64,000 nucleotides of DNA from Candidatus Zixiibacteriota bacterium. Its GTDB lineage: Bacteria; Zixibacteria; MSB-5A5; GN15; FEB-12. A model generated the notes under the pieces. The model saw only the letters and a program-made list of their open reading frames with translations, did no database searches and was not told the origin of the DNA. Shown here piece by piece: positions 8,397 to 16,529 of the stretch. Where the stretch lies: contig JAGNLV010000001.1 of the NCBI GenBank assembly GCA_017999435.1, positions 617,550-681,549 of the forward strand, given 5' to 3'. Positions within the stretch are counted from its first letter, which is position 1; every line of letters starts with the position of its first letter. Made by a program: the position numbers and the translations under genes.

Positions 8397-8765
8397 ATGG
8401 TTGACACCGCCGTCCGCACCGACCTCGCCGGGCCGCACCCCCCGGTGACCATCACCGCGGCTGCGGCCGAAGAAATCAAACGCCTGCGCAACCTTGAGAA
8501 AGAAGCTCCCCCCTACCTCCGCCTCGGCGTTAGCGCCGGCGGCTGTTCCGGCATGTCCTACACCATGGCCTTCGAAACCGAACGGCACGACACCGACCGC
8601 GCCTTCGACTGCCACGGTCTGACCGTCCTCGTCGACGCCCAGGCGCTCCGCTACCTTGCCGGCATTACCCTCGATTTCAAGGGCGGGCTGATGGGCGGCG
8701 GCTTCAACTTCTCCAACCCGCGCGCCAAACGCTCCTGCGGCTGCGGCTCGTCGTTCTCCGTCTGA
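8397..8765 (+). CDS. A-type iron-sulfur carrier (IscA/SufA/ErpA family)
   Basis: 122 residues. It carries the invariant three-cysteine pattern of A-type carriers: Cys50 in SAGGCSGMSY and Cys114 and Cys116 in SCGCGSSF. The remaining fold elements (VTITAAAAEEIKRL, LRLGVSAGG, VLVDAQALRYLAGITLDF, GGGFNFSNPRA) are also intact. It delivers assembled [Fe-S] clusters to apo-proteins in the cytoplasm. The ATG at 8397 has AAGGAGA six bases upstream; an ATG at 8380 lacks a ribosome-binding site. It is first in an operon with a DUF2480-like gene and a ferredoxin, opposite an Rrf2 regulator. Which of IscA, SufA or ErpA it matches cannot be told by eye. Confidence 0.93.
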   Translation: MVDTAVRTDLAGPHPPVTITAAAAEEIKRLRNLEKEAPPYLRLGVSAGGCSGMSYTMAFETERHDTDRAFDCHGLTVLVDAQALRYLAGITLDFKGGLMGGGFNFSNPRAKRSCGCGSSFSV

Positions 8766-9058
8766 TGCCCCTCGCCATCCTCGACCCCCAGGAGTTCACC
8801 GAGCAGGGCATGTTCACCGAGGACGGCTTCCTCGCGCGGGCGGAAAGCTTCGACTTCAGCCGCTTCGACGGCTGCCATGTGCTCATCCGCGGGTGCGGGG
8901 GCATTCCCGTCCCCCCGTGGGCCTTCATGCTCCTGACCGCCCGCCTCGTGGGCCGCGCCCGCTCCGTCCGCTACGGCAACGAACACGACCACATCACCGT
9001 CTACCGGGCCCCGGGCCGGCCGCAAAAGCCCGTTGCGCCGAGGAACCCCAATGACTAA
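8765..9058 (+). CDS. Small DUF2480-like protein
   Basis: 97 residues overlapping the A-type carrier gene (TGATG). The order of conserved segments resembles DUF2480 proteins of Bacteroidetes: FDFSRFDGCHVLIRGCG (family form DWSQYxxKxVAxxC), then IPVPPWAFMLLTARL (family form IxPTWAYMLLA) and a short SVRYGNE strand. It is much shorter than the usual 165 or so residues because the N-terminal half is missing. Function is unknown. DUF2480-type genes tend to sit among Fe-S assembly genes, and that position is repeated here. The assignment rests on pattern likeness only. Confidence 0.6.
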   Translation: MPLAILDPQEFTEQGMFTEDGFLARAESFDFSRFDGCHVLIRGCGGIPVPPWAFMLLTARLVGRARSVRYGNEHDHITVYRAPGRPQKPVAPRNPND

Positions 9059-9107
9059 CTTGGCCCCTGACAAAATCCGAGAGGACGCGAACCGCAAGGA
9101 CAGACCC

Positions 9108-9428
9108 ATGCGCAGGATCCGGTTTCTGCCGATCGACATTACGGTTGAAGTTCCCGAAGGCACCTCCATCCTCGATGCCGCTCTCGACCATGACATCCGC
9201 ATCGACCACAACTGCGGCGGCAACTGCGCCTGCTCCACCTGCCATGTCATCATCAACGAGGGCTACGACACCCTCGCCGCGCCGACCGAGGATGAGGAAG
9301 ATATGCTCGACGAAGCCGAGAACCTGACCGACACCTCCCGCCTCGCTTGCCAGTGCCGCGTCACCAAAGACCTCGTCGTCACTATTCCCGAGAAGGAACC
9401 CCTCTGGGATAAAGACGACACCTTCTGA
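9108..9428 (+). CDS. [2Fe-2S] ferredoxin (adrenodoxin/Isc Fdx type)
   Basis: 106 residues. The cluster ligands are Cys36, Cys42, Cys45 (C-x5-C-x2-C) and Cys81; Cys40 and Cys83 are extra. Family motifs are present: IDITVEVPEGTSILDAALDH, HNCGGNCACSTCHVII, DEEDMLDEAENLTDTSRLACQC. It carries electrons for Fe-S assembly or for an oxygenase or reductase partner. The start at 9108 has AAGGA seven bases before it and matches the family N-terminus; an ATG at 9051, inside the end of the previous gene, would add 19 non-conserved residues. Last gene of the Fe-S module. Confidence 0.93.
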   Translation: MRRIRFLPIDITVEVPEGTSILDAALDHDIRIDHNCGGNCACSTCHVIINEGYDTLAAPTEDEEDMLDEAENLTDTSRLACQCRVTKDLVVTIPEKEPLWDKDDTF

Positions 9429-9450
9429 ATAAAACCGCCCGAAATGCGCG

Positions 9451-9480
9451 CGGCGAGCTCCTGTCGGACTCGCCGTTCTG
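9451..9480 (+). terminator. Possible terminator between the ferredoxin and peptidase genes
   Basis: Inverted repeat CGGCGAG (9451-9457) and CTCGCCG (9469-9475), followed by a weak T-rich tail. It lies between two convergent genes. The U-tract is poor, so confidence is low. Confidence 0.35.
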
Positions 9481-9506
9481 ATTGCCGCTCAATGCCGGTC
9501 CGCCTC

Positions 9507-11378
9507 TCAGGGACACGCCGGCGGGGCCGCTCCGCCCCGGAACAGATACGAAATCAGCATCGTCACGTCCGACACCCGCGGCACGCCGTCCCCGTTCACG
9601 TCGGCGCGCGCCGGGCAACCGGCCGCCGGCCCGCCGCGGAAGAGATGCCCGATCAAGCCGGTCAGGTCCGACACCGCCAGCGTTCCGTCCCCGCCGAAAT
9701 CCCCCCGCACCACGCAGCAACAGGCGTCCCCCACCCCGTCGCCGTCAAAATCCGCCTGGTCCGGGTTGGCCGCAAGCGGGCAGTTGTCGCAGACATCCCC
9801 GAGCCCGTCCCCGTCCGCATCCGCCTGGTCCGGATTCGCCGCCGCGTCGCAGTTGTCGAACGCCTCCAGGATCCCGTCACCGTCCGCATCATAGCTCAGC
9901 GGATGCGCCACGTGAAGGTACATCCTGTCCCCGACCATCGAATCCACGTGCACGAGCACGTCCGAGGGGCGGTCGTAACCGTCGCTGGCGGGGCTCGTCT
10001 TCGGCCCGAACAGATCCTGGCCCGGCGTCTCGCTGGAGAAGAGCGCCCCCTTGCGCGTCTCGTAGGGATACCACCAATCGGCCGAGTCGCTCACCTGCCC
10101 GCCCGGGTTGTACGCGGTGTCCCGCGCCGGATCGTACCCCGCATCGACCACCCGCACCCGGTAGTGCTCATCCCACGGCGTCCCGTAATTGGTCGCCATC
10201 GTCTCGTCCACGTGGGTCACCAGCAGTCCCCGGTCGAGCGAATCGGGACCGAGACTCAGATGCGGGAACAGCCAGATGCTGAAGTCCGAGTCCAGCTTGT
10301 CGAACTTCCCCGGCGACCGCCGGTTGCGGTACTCCAGGAGAAAATACTCCGTCCCGTCCGCGCTGATGTTCAGTTTGTAGAGCGAGGACTCGGGGTGCGT
10401 CTCGATATCGTACAACACGAGATTGAGGTGCTCCCCTGTGATCACCGCCGGCTCGATCCACCCCAGCTCATGCTTCATGTACCCGCACAGGTGCGTCGGC
10501 ACGGTCGCGCCCAGGCTCAGCGCCCCGTACCCATAGTGCCCCATCAGGCACCAGTCCATGACCGGGTGGTCGTTGGCGTCGCCGGGCGTCATGGCCGCCG
10601 AATCGGAGTAGAGCAGATCGATGTCGAACAGGTCGCCCGCCCCGAGCATGTGCGCGATCTCGTGGCTCGCCACCCGCACCCCGTGCAGTTCGTCGCCGAT
10701 GATCACTGCGGGATCGGCCGCTGAGCGCACCGGTTTGACCTCCGGGATCGCCGCGAGCTGATTCACGTACATTCCGTCGAAAGGCCCGAATTCCTCGCCC
10801 GGAGGAAACGTGATCGCCGCCGTTCATATGTCCGTCAGGCAGTTGGTGTCCGGCCGGTTCCGCCCCGCCACCACAAACACCACCCCGTCCACCCGCCCGT
10901 CCCCGTTGCCGTCATACTGCGTGAAGTCTATCAGCGAGTCCAGCTCCGCGAGCAGGTAGAGCAGCGAATCTCCCGAAGCGACATAGGAACCGTTGTTGAA
11001 CCATCCGTAGACCTGCCCGGTCACCTGGAGCTGCCCGTAGGACACCTCGTCAAAATAGTCGGCCACCGATCCGTGGGGCATCAGGTCGCGCGAGAAGAAC
11101 AACTGCCGCAGCGTATCGACTGCATAGGTCGAGGGCCGTTTCTCCGGCGGCTCCAGCCACTCCACCGCGATCACGAGAAGCTTGAGCGTGTCCCCCGAGA
11201 ACGACTTTCCTCCCAGCGCCGCCGCTTCGGCCGGATCGAGGACGCGCAGACTGAACTGCTGCGCGAAAAGCTCGGCCGGGCAGTCGTGCACGATCGCGCG
11301 CGACGGCAACGTCGCGGCCGACACCGCCGCCGACAACAGCACAACCCCGCAGAGCACCGCCGGCCGGACCGAACCCAT
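9507..11378 (-). pseudogene. M6-type secreted metallopeptidase with dockerin-like module, interrupted by one in-frame TGA
   Basis: One continuous reading frame of 624 codons apart from a TGA at 10824-10826, about residue 185. It starts at the ATG at 11378 with a signal peptide (MGSVRPAVLCGVVLLSAAVSAA) and SD AGGTGAGG. The prodomain and M6 (immune inhibitor A-like) core contain YDGNGDGRVDGVVFVVAG and, after the stop, the zinc motif [14 protein letters not shown]. Then come two thrombospondin type 3 calcium repeats and the C-terminal paired dockerin-like module ending [12 protein letters not shown]. The TGA falls directly after NCLTDI, where M6 enzymes usually read DIW, so it most simply replaces a TGG Trp codon. 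No other damage is visible. Confidence 0.8.
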
Positions 11379-11433
11379 CAACACCTCACCTGGGCCAACC
11401 GCCTCAACCAAAATAAGATAAATGCTATCGACA

Positions 11434-11461
11434 ATATAGGACACATTACCGATTCCGCAAC
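11434..11461 (-). promoter_or_regulatory. Possible promoter of the M6 peptidase gene
   Basis: Minus strand: -10 TATATT (5 of 6) with a weak -35 TTGCGG at 16-bp spacing, about 55 bp before the start codon. Confidence 0.35.
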
Positions 11462-11623
11462 CGCGTTTTTGGCTCCGCGCCCTTGCGGCGCGCCGCAGTC
11501 CCCGCCCGCCGACTCCCGTAAACCCGCTCTAACTTCCTGCCGATAACAGAGATAGGCCGAGTGCGCCGATCCGTCGGCAGAGCCGCCGCCGGCCCCTCGG
11601 AACCTGACTAGCAGTCGAACAAA

Positions 11624-12391
11624 ATGACGACCCGGCACCACATTCTCGTCCGCGCCTCGCAGCGCGGATACTCCCTCTTTGAGATGATCCTCGTGATCGT
11701 CATCATCGGCATCCTCGCCGCCATCACCATGCGCTCTCTCCGTGGCGCCGGTGAGGCGGCCCGCACCGAAGAGACGCGCGCCGAGATGGACCGCCTTGCC
11801 TGGGCGATCGCCGGCGATCCCGGCCTCGTCTCCGGCGGCCACCGCACCGACTACGGTTACGTCGGCGATGTCGGCGCCCTCCCCCCGACCCTCGAGGCTC
11901 TCGCCGTCAACCCCGGCCTCGCCACCTGGCGCGGCCCGTATGTGCACGATGACTTCAAAACCTCTGCGGGGGCGCCGGAGAGCAGCTTCCGCATCGACGC
12001 CTGGGGGCGCCCCTACGCCTACGCCGGCGTTGCCATCACTTCGACCGGCGGACGGATTCCCCTCACGCGCCGTCTTGCTCCCGATGCCGGCCGCCTTCTG
12101 CGCAACACCGTCACCGTTGTCGTCACCGACCTGGCGGATTCTCCACCCGGCGCCCGCTACGTCGATTCCCTGGCCGTCATTCTCACCGTTCCCAACGGCC
12201 TCGGCGGCCTGGTTGAGCGAAGGCGCACACCCCGCCCCGACGGTTTCGCCGAGTTCGATTCGGTGCCGATCGGCGCCCACCTGCTGCGCCTCGTTTACAC
12301 ACCAGCCGCCGACACGCTCCGCCGCCGGGTCGCGGTGGAACCGGGGCAACACGCGCATCTGGACTTGCAGTATCCCGCGGAGGTCTGGTAG
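11624..12391 (+). CDS. GspG-like pseudopilin with C-terminal sandwich domain, paralogue 1
   Basis: 255 residues. The prepilin leader ends RG before YSLFEMILVIVIIGILAA, a class III signal with Glu at +5. Next comes the pilin helix, then a GspG-like head: YGYVGDVGALPPTLEAL, NPGLATWRGPYV, DAWGRPYAY. An extra domain of about 100 residues follows, with TDLADSPPGARYVDSLAVIL and FAEFDSVPIGAHLLRLVYTPAADTL, which looks like a carboxypeptidase-regulatory-type beta sandwich. It is first of four tandem paralogues at 11.6-15.1 kb. No secretion ATPase or secretin is adjacent. Role unknown: pseudopilus minor components or surface fibres. No clear SD is seen. Confidence 0.75.
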   Translation: MTTRHHILVRASQRGYSLFEMILVIVIIGILAAITMRSLRGAGEAARTEETRAEMDRLAWAIAGDPGLVSGGHRTDYGYVGDVGALPPTLEALAVNPGLATWRGPYVHDDFKTSAGAPESSFRIDAWGRPYAYAGVAITSTGGRIPLTRRLAPDAGRLLRNTVTVVVTDLADSPPGARYVDSLAVILTVPNGLGGLVERRRTPRPDGFAEFDSVPIGAHLLRLVYTPAADTLRRRVAVEPGQHAHLDLQYPAEVW

Positions 12392-12392
12392 C

Positions 12393-13160
12393 ATGGGAGA
12401 AGCCTGTCGGGACAACCGGGGAATGAGCCTGATCGAATTGCTCGTCGTCATCGTCGTCATCGGCATTCTGGTCGCGGCCGCCATGCAGGCCATGACCGCC
12501 ACCCTCGCCGACCTTCGCCGCGTTCGCGCCGAGCGGGACCTGGAGGCGCTTGCCCGGGCTATTGTCGGCGACCCCGTCCGCACCGCCGGCGGCGCCCGCT
12601 GGGATTTCGGCTTCGTCGGCGATAACGGTGCGTTCCCGCCCGACCTGGCTGCTCTGCGCGCCAACCCCGGCGGCTGGGTCACCTGGAACGGCCCCTACCT
12701 CGATCCCGGTTTCGATCAGGACACGCTGCGCTACCGCCTCGACCCCTGGGGAGCGCCCTACCAGTATGTCGGCGGCCTCACCGTCATCAGCACCGGCAGC
12801 GGCGCCCCGCTCGTTCAACGTCTCGCCGACGACGCCGCCGACTACCTCGCCAATACCTACGAGGGACTGGTCCGCGATGCCGCCGACTCGGTCCCCTCAA
12901 GCCGCTACCGCGACTCGGTTTCAATCCTGCTCACCGTCCCCAACGGCGCGGGCGCCTGGACCATCCTCCTCCAGCATCCCGACTCGGCCGGCCGCTTCGC
13001 CTTTTCCCCACTCCCGGTCGGCACCCACCTTCTCCGCATCGTTTTCACCCCCCGGGCCGACACCCTCCTGCGCTGCGTGACCGTCCTCCCGCGCCATCGC
13101 AGCGACCCGCCCGACCGCTACCGATTCACAGAGGCCTGGTTCTCCGGAGGGACGCCATGA
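12393..13160 (+). CDS. GspG-like pseudopilin with C-terminal sandwich domain, paralogue 2
   Basis: 255 residues. A very short leader (MGEACRDNRG) precedes MSLIELLVVIVVIGILVAAAM, with Glu at +5. The head repeats the paralogue pattern: FGFVGDNGAFPPDLAALRANPGGWVTWNGPYL, LDPWGAPYQYVGG and VISTGSGAPL. The extra domain has YRDSVSILLTVPNGAG and FAFSPLPVGTHLLRIVFTPRADTLL. It starts one base after the stop of paralogue 1 and overlaps paralogue 3 by ATGA, so the genes are one operon with probable translational coupling. Differences among copies lie mainly in the central head, so they may be non-equivalent subunits rather than recent duplicates. Confidence 0.75.
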   Translation: MGEACRDNRGMSLIELLVVIVVIGILVAAAMQAMTATLADLRRVRAERDLEALARAIVGDPVRTAGGARWDFGFVGDNGAFPPDLAALRANPGGWVTWNGPYLDPGFDQDTLRYRLDPWGAPYQYVGGLTVISTGSGAPLVQRLADDAADYLANTYEGLVRDAADSVPSSRYRDSVSILLTVPNGAGAWTILLQHPDSAGRFAFSPLPVGTHLLRIVFTPRADTLLRCVTVLPRHRSDPPDRYRFTEAWFSGGTP

Positions 13161-14296
13161 CCGGCCTCCGCACGGCCTCCGCCTTCACCCTCATCGAGGT
13201 CATCCTCGTGGTGGTTATCGCCGGCCTCCTGGCCACCGTCGCCCTGCGCTCCGCGGGCGCTCTCCGCGAGAGCGCCCGGAATGAAGAGGCCCGGCGCCAG
13301 ATGGAGCGCCTCGCCGCCGCCGTCGCCGGCGATCCCGAACTCCGCTCCCTCGGCGTGCGGGCCGATTTCGGCTACGTCGGCGACCTCGGCGCCCTCCCGC
13401 CCGACCTCGGCGCCCTCCGCGACAACCCCGGCCTCGCCGCCTGGAGCGGCCCCTACCTCGTCAGCCCCGCCGCCGAGGATCCCGCCGACTGCACCACCGA
13501 CCCCTGGGGCGTCCCCTATGCGCTCAGCGGCGTCAACCTCGTCTCGACCGGATCCGGCTCCCCCCTCGTCTTCCCCCTCGCCGCCTCTGCCGACGACCTC
13601 CTGCGCAACTCGGTGGCCGGTGTGGTCCTCGATGCCGACGGCACTCCCCCCGGCGCCCTCTACGCCGACTCCCTGCGCGTCATTTTCTCCCACCCCGATG
13701 GCCTCGGCGGGCGGGCCTCCCGGACCCGCATCCCCGATCGCGGCGGCTACTTCGCCTTCGACTCCGTCCCCGTCGGTAACCACGACCTCACCATCATTTA
13801 TCTCCCCGACGCCGACACCCTCCGCCGCTTCGTCTCCGTCACCCCCGGCGCCGCTCCCTACAGCGAGTTCTTCCTCGGCGCCAACCTGTGGAGCGCGCAG
13901 GGCATGTCGGGCACCGGCCTCGAGTTCGTCGACAACTCCGACACCCTCGCTGGCGGCCAGTGCAGCGTGCTCAACTTCTCCGTCACCAACACCACCTCCC
14001 ATCCTATCACCGTCTCGGCCCTCACCTTCACCTGGCCCGGCCCCACCGCCTACTACCGCAAAATCCGCTGGAACGGCGTCGACGTCTACAGCAACCCCGC
14101 CCGCGGCAGCGGCGACCTGGCCGTCTTCACCGCCCCGCAGACTCTCAGCGGCGGCGCCACCGCCCGCATCACCTGTGACCAGTTCAAGCAATTCCCCAGC
14201 GGCGGCGGCGCGAGCGTCAACGTCACCGGCGTCGCTTTCACTGTCACCTTCTCCGACGGCTCCGTCATCACCTTCGTCGCCGACAACTGCAGGTAA
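13157..14296 (+). CDS. GspG-like pseudopilin, long paralogue 3
   Basis: 379 residues, about 120 longer than its neighbours. The leader ends in Ala rather than Gly (TASA before FTLIEVILVVVIAGLL); Ala at -1 is tolerated by some prepilin peptidases. The head (FGYVGDLGALPPDLGAL, NPGLAAWSGPYL, DPWGVPYAL) and the sandwich domain (YADSLRVIFSHPDGLGG, FAFDSVPVGNHDLTIIYLPDADTLR) match the other copies. A further domain of about 120 residues follows, rich in Ser, Thr and Asn, including LEFVDNSDTLAGGQCSVLNFSVTN and an end with a lone Cys; I do not recognise it beyond a beta-rich look. The longest member may be a tip or adhesin-like subunit, but that is inference. Confidence 0.75.
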   Translation: MTGLRTASAFTLIEVILVVVIAGLLATVALRSAGALRESARNEEARRQMERLAAAVAGDPELRSLGVRADFGYVGDLGALPPDLGALRDNPGLAAWSGPYLVSPAAEDPADCTTDPWGVPYALSGVNLVSTGSGSPLVFPLAASADDLLRNSVAGVVLDADGTPPGALYADSLRVIFSHPDGLGGRASRTRIPDRGGYFAFDSVPVGNHDLTIIYLPDADTLRRFVSVTPGAAPYSEFFLGANLWSAQGMSGTGLEFVDNSDTLAGGQCSVLNFSVTNTTSHPITVSALTFTWPGPTAYYRKIRWNGVDVYSNPARGSGDLAVFTAPQTLSGGATARITCDQFKQFPSGGGASVNVTGVAFTVTFSDGSVITFVADNCR

Positions 14297-14310
14297 GGAG
14301 AACCGCCGCC

Positions 14311-15087
14311 ATGACGCCTGTTTCCCCGCACCTCAAATCACCCGCCGGCTTCACCCTCATCGAGCTGGTCATCGTCCTCGTCGTCATCGGCATCATCGGT
14401 GCCGTCGCTCTCCGCGACATGCTCCGCGCCATCGATGACGCCCGCCTGGCGCAGACCCGCGCCGAACTCGACCAGATCGCCTTCGCCATCGCCGGCAACC
14501 CCGCCCTGCAGGCCGATGGCGCCCGGTCCGATTTCGGCTATGTCGGCGACGTCGGCGCGCTCCCCCCGGACCTCGCCGCCCTCGTCGCCAACCCCGGCCT
14601 CGCCTCCTGGCGCGGCCCCTATCTTGACTTCGGAATTGCCCCCTCTGACCGCCCCTCTTTCGGAAGCCCCCTGTCCGATGCCTGGGACGTACCCTACGCC
14701 TACACCTCCCCGCCGGACGGTCCGGTCGCGGTCCAGTCCAGCGGTTCCGGCGCCCCGCTCACCCGCCTCGTCGCCCCCTCGGCCGCCGACCTCCTCAATA
14801 ACACCGTCCGCGGCTTCATCACCGACGCCGACCGCCACTCCCCCGGCCCCGTCTACCGCGACTCCCTCGCCCTGCTCCTGTCCTATCCCGATGGCGCCGG
14901 GGGCGTCGCCGCTGTCGCCTGTGTTCCCGCCGCCGATGGCTCTTTCGCCTTCACCGGTATCCCCGTCGGCAACCACACCCTCCGCGTCATCTTCATCCCC
15001 GCCGCCGACACTCTGGCTGTCCCCCTCTGTGTTCCGCCCGCCTCGGAGCTCAAACTCGCCGTCGCCTACCCCGCCGACCTCTGGTAG
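14311..15087 (+). CDS. GspG-like pseudopilin with C-terminal sandwich domain, paralogue 4
   Basis: 258 residues. The leader ends PAG before FTLIELVIVLVVIGIIGAVAL, a canonical class III signal. The head has FGYVGDVGALPPDLAALVANPGLASWRGPYL and DAWDVPYAYT; the sandwich domain has VYRDSLALLLSYPDGAGG and FAFTGIPVGNHTLRVIFIPAADTL. GGAG lies 8-11 bases before the ATG. It ends three bases before the stop codon of the convergent dehydrogenase gene, and no terminator is visible between them. Of the four copies this one is closest to paralogue 1 in the head. Confidence 0.75.
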   Translation: MTPVSPHLKSPAGFTLIELVIVLVVIGIIGAVALRDMLRAIDDARLAQTRAELDQIAFAIAGNPALQADGARSDFGYVGDVGALPPDLAALVANPGLASWRGPYLDFGIAPSDRPSFGSPLSDAWDVPYAYTSPPDGPVAVQSSGSGAPLTRLVAPSAADLLNNTVRGFITDADRHSPGPVYRDSLALLLSYPDGAGGVAAVACVPAADGSFAFTGIPVGNHTLRVIFIPAADTLAVPLCVPPASELKLAVAYPADLW

Positions 15088-15090
15088 CCC

Positions 15091-16239
15091 TCACCCCGTC
15101 CGCTCGCCGATCTCTATATTGATCCCCCGCTTCCGCAACTGCTGAATGAACGGCCCCGGCGACACCACCACCTCCTGCGGTTTGCACCCCGCCGCCGCGA
15201 TTTGCCCCCGCCCCGCCATCTGCGTGACCACCGCCGCCGGAAACGACGTCATCCGCATCATCGACGTCAGTCCCGCCTTGCTGTCCTGGCGGTCCACCGC
15301 TTCGTACACGACCGTCCGCTTCTGCCCCGCCGCCGTCCCGTCCACCGTCACCCGCACCAGCGTCATGTCCGGCTCGTTGAAACTCAGACTCCGGTCGAGC
15401 ACCGCCCGGAACACCCCGCGCGGCTCGACCTCCGCCCCGTCCACCGTCACCGCCTTCCGCGACGCCAGCCCCAGCTCGAGCATCGGCCGAAAGAGCGCGC
15501 AGTGCCCCGGATACCGGATTGTCTTGTAATCGAGAAACTCCACCTTCCCCTCGTACGTGTCCGGCAGCGTCGATGTCCCCCCCGAGGTGTAGAACGCTTC
15601 GAACTTCCCCAGCCCGTCGAACTCAATCTCTTCCACCGCCGTCATCGGGTTCACCGTCTTCTTCCGCCCCCCCTCGAGGATCAGGCACGGTTCCCAGTAC
15701 TCGTTGATCAGCCCCTCGGCCGAAAAGAGCATCTGGTAGTTCAGCGGCGGCCGCGGCGACTGCGGCAGCCCTCCCACCCGTATCCGCACCGATTCCGTCT
15801 GCTCCATCCGGCTCACCCCGTCCGCCACCAGCACCGACACCATCCCCGGCGCCAGCCCGCAGTCCGGCACAATGACCACTCCCGCCGCCGCGGCTTCCCC
15901 GTCCATCCCCAGTTGGATCCGCACCGTGTCGTTGTTCCCCCCGAGATCCACCAGGTGGCACTTCCCCCGGATCGCCGCCCGCGTGAGACCCGGGTTGTAC
16001 CGGTAGGTGACGCAGGAGATCGCGGCGTCATACCCGCTCAGAACTTTGGCCGCCGCCTCTTCGTCCCCGGCGTCCAGCCGCCCCGCCTTGGCTTTCCCGC
16101 CCCCGAATTTCGATGCTACCTGCTGGGCCAGTTCCGGGTTGATGTCGTAGACGCCGATCTGTTCGACGTCGGCTCCCTGCGCGAAGTCATAGACGGCGGC
16201 CCGGCCCATGAGCCCGGCGCCGATCACTGCCAGCTTCAT
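15091..16239 (-). CDS. Saccharopine dehydrogenase family enzyme, lysine 6-dehydrogenase-like
   Basis: 382 residues. The N-terminal Rossmann motif is MKLAVIGAGLMGRAAVYDF, followed by VYDINPELAQ and SCVTYRYNPGLTRAAI, LVDLGGNND and VPDCGLAPGMVSVL. The C-terminal catalytic domain has GGLPQSPRPPLNYQMLFSAEGLINEY and the run STLPDTYEGKVEFLDYKTIRYPGH. This arrangement and length match lysine 6-dehydrogenase (oxidative deamination of L-lysine to piperideine-6-carboxylate) better than the larger saccharopine reductases. Related activities cannot be excluded by eye. The ATG at 16239 follows GAGAGGA; longer frames upstream lack conservation. A TATATT -10-like hexamer lies about 50 bp upstream. Confidence 0.8.
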   Translation of the reverse strand: MKLAVIGAGLMGRAAVYDFAQGADVEQIGVYDINPELAQQVASKFGGGKAKAGRLDAGDEEAAAKVLSGYDAAISCVTYRYNPGLTRAAIRGKCHLVDLGGNNDTVRIQLGMDGEAAAAGVVIVPDCGLAPGMVSVLVADGVSRMEQTESVRIRVGGLPQSPRPPLNYQMLFSAEGLINEYWEPCLILEGGRKKTVNPMTAVEEIEFDGLGKFEAFYTSGGTSTLPDTYEGKVEFLDYKTIRYPGHCALFRPMLELGLASRKAVTVDGAEVEPRGVFRAVLDRSLSFNEPDMTLVRVTVDGTAAGQKRTVVYEAVDRQDSKAGLTSMMRMTSFPAAVVTQMAGRGQIAAAGCKPQEVVVSPGPFIQQLRKRGINIEIGERTG

Positions 16240-16529
16240 ACTGTCCTCTCCGGTCGAATCAAAACCATCCTCGCTTGCAATAGCTCCTAATATAACGCCC
16301 CCGCCCCCTCCCGCCATCACAAATCGGCTGAAAATATACACAGTGTGGGAAACGTGAATGTGATTGACAAGTTGCTCCCCGCTTGTCAGGATGCAGCCGA
16401 CACCGTCTCGCACACGGATGTCATGATCTGGGAGAAACAGAGGTCCGCTTACCGGCGGACTCAAGGAGGGATTTTCGTGGCCGTCGCGGTCCGCTGCGGC
16501 GGCGAACACCAACACTTCAGGAGGGAGAT
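16240..16529. other. Divergent intergenic region with AT-rich pocket at the strand-asymmetry change
   Basis: 290 bp between two divergent genes. It contains AT-rich sequence at 16285-16296 and 16317-16365, two imperfect DnaA-box-like 9-mers facing each other (16334-16342 and 16344-16352, each 7 of 9) and a hairpin or operator (TGACAAG/CTTGTCA, 16365-16388). No gene was recognised. See the finding on base skew. Confidence 0.4.
16365..16388. promoter_or_regulatory. Inverted repeat upstream of the Asp-box dockerin gene
   Basis: TGACAAG (16365-16371) and CTTGTCA (16382-16388) separated by ten bases, 142 bp before the start codon at 16530. It could be a dyad operator or an RNA hairpin; nothing further can be said from sequence. 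Confidence 0.35.

Noticed and set aside
10824-10826. TGA read as Trp by a changed genetic code.
   Set aside because: Many intact genes in the window end with TGA, often in overlapping TGATG junctions, and use TGG for Trp. A single mutation, error or local readthrough is more likely.
16334-16352. A confident oriC call based on two DnaA-box-like 9-mers.
   Set aside because: Both match only 7 of 9 positions, which occurs often by chance, and no replication gene is nearby. Kept only as part of the skew finding.
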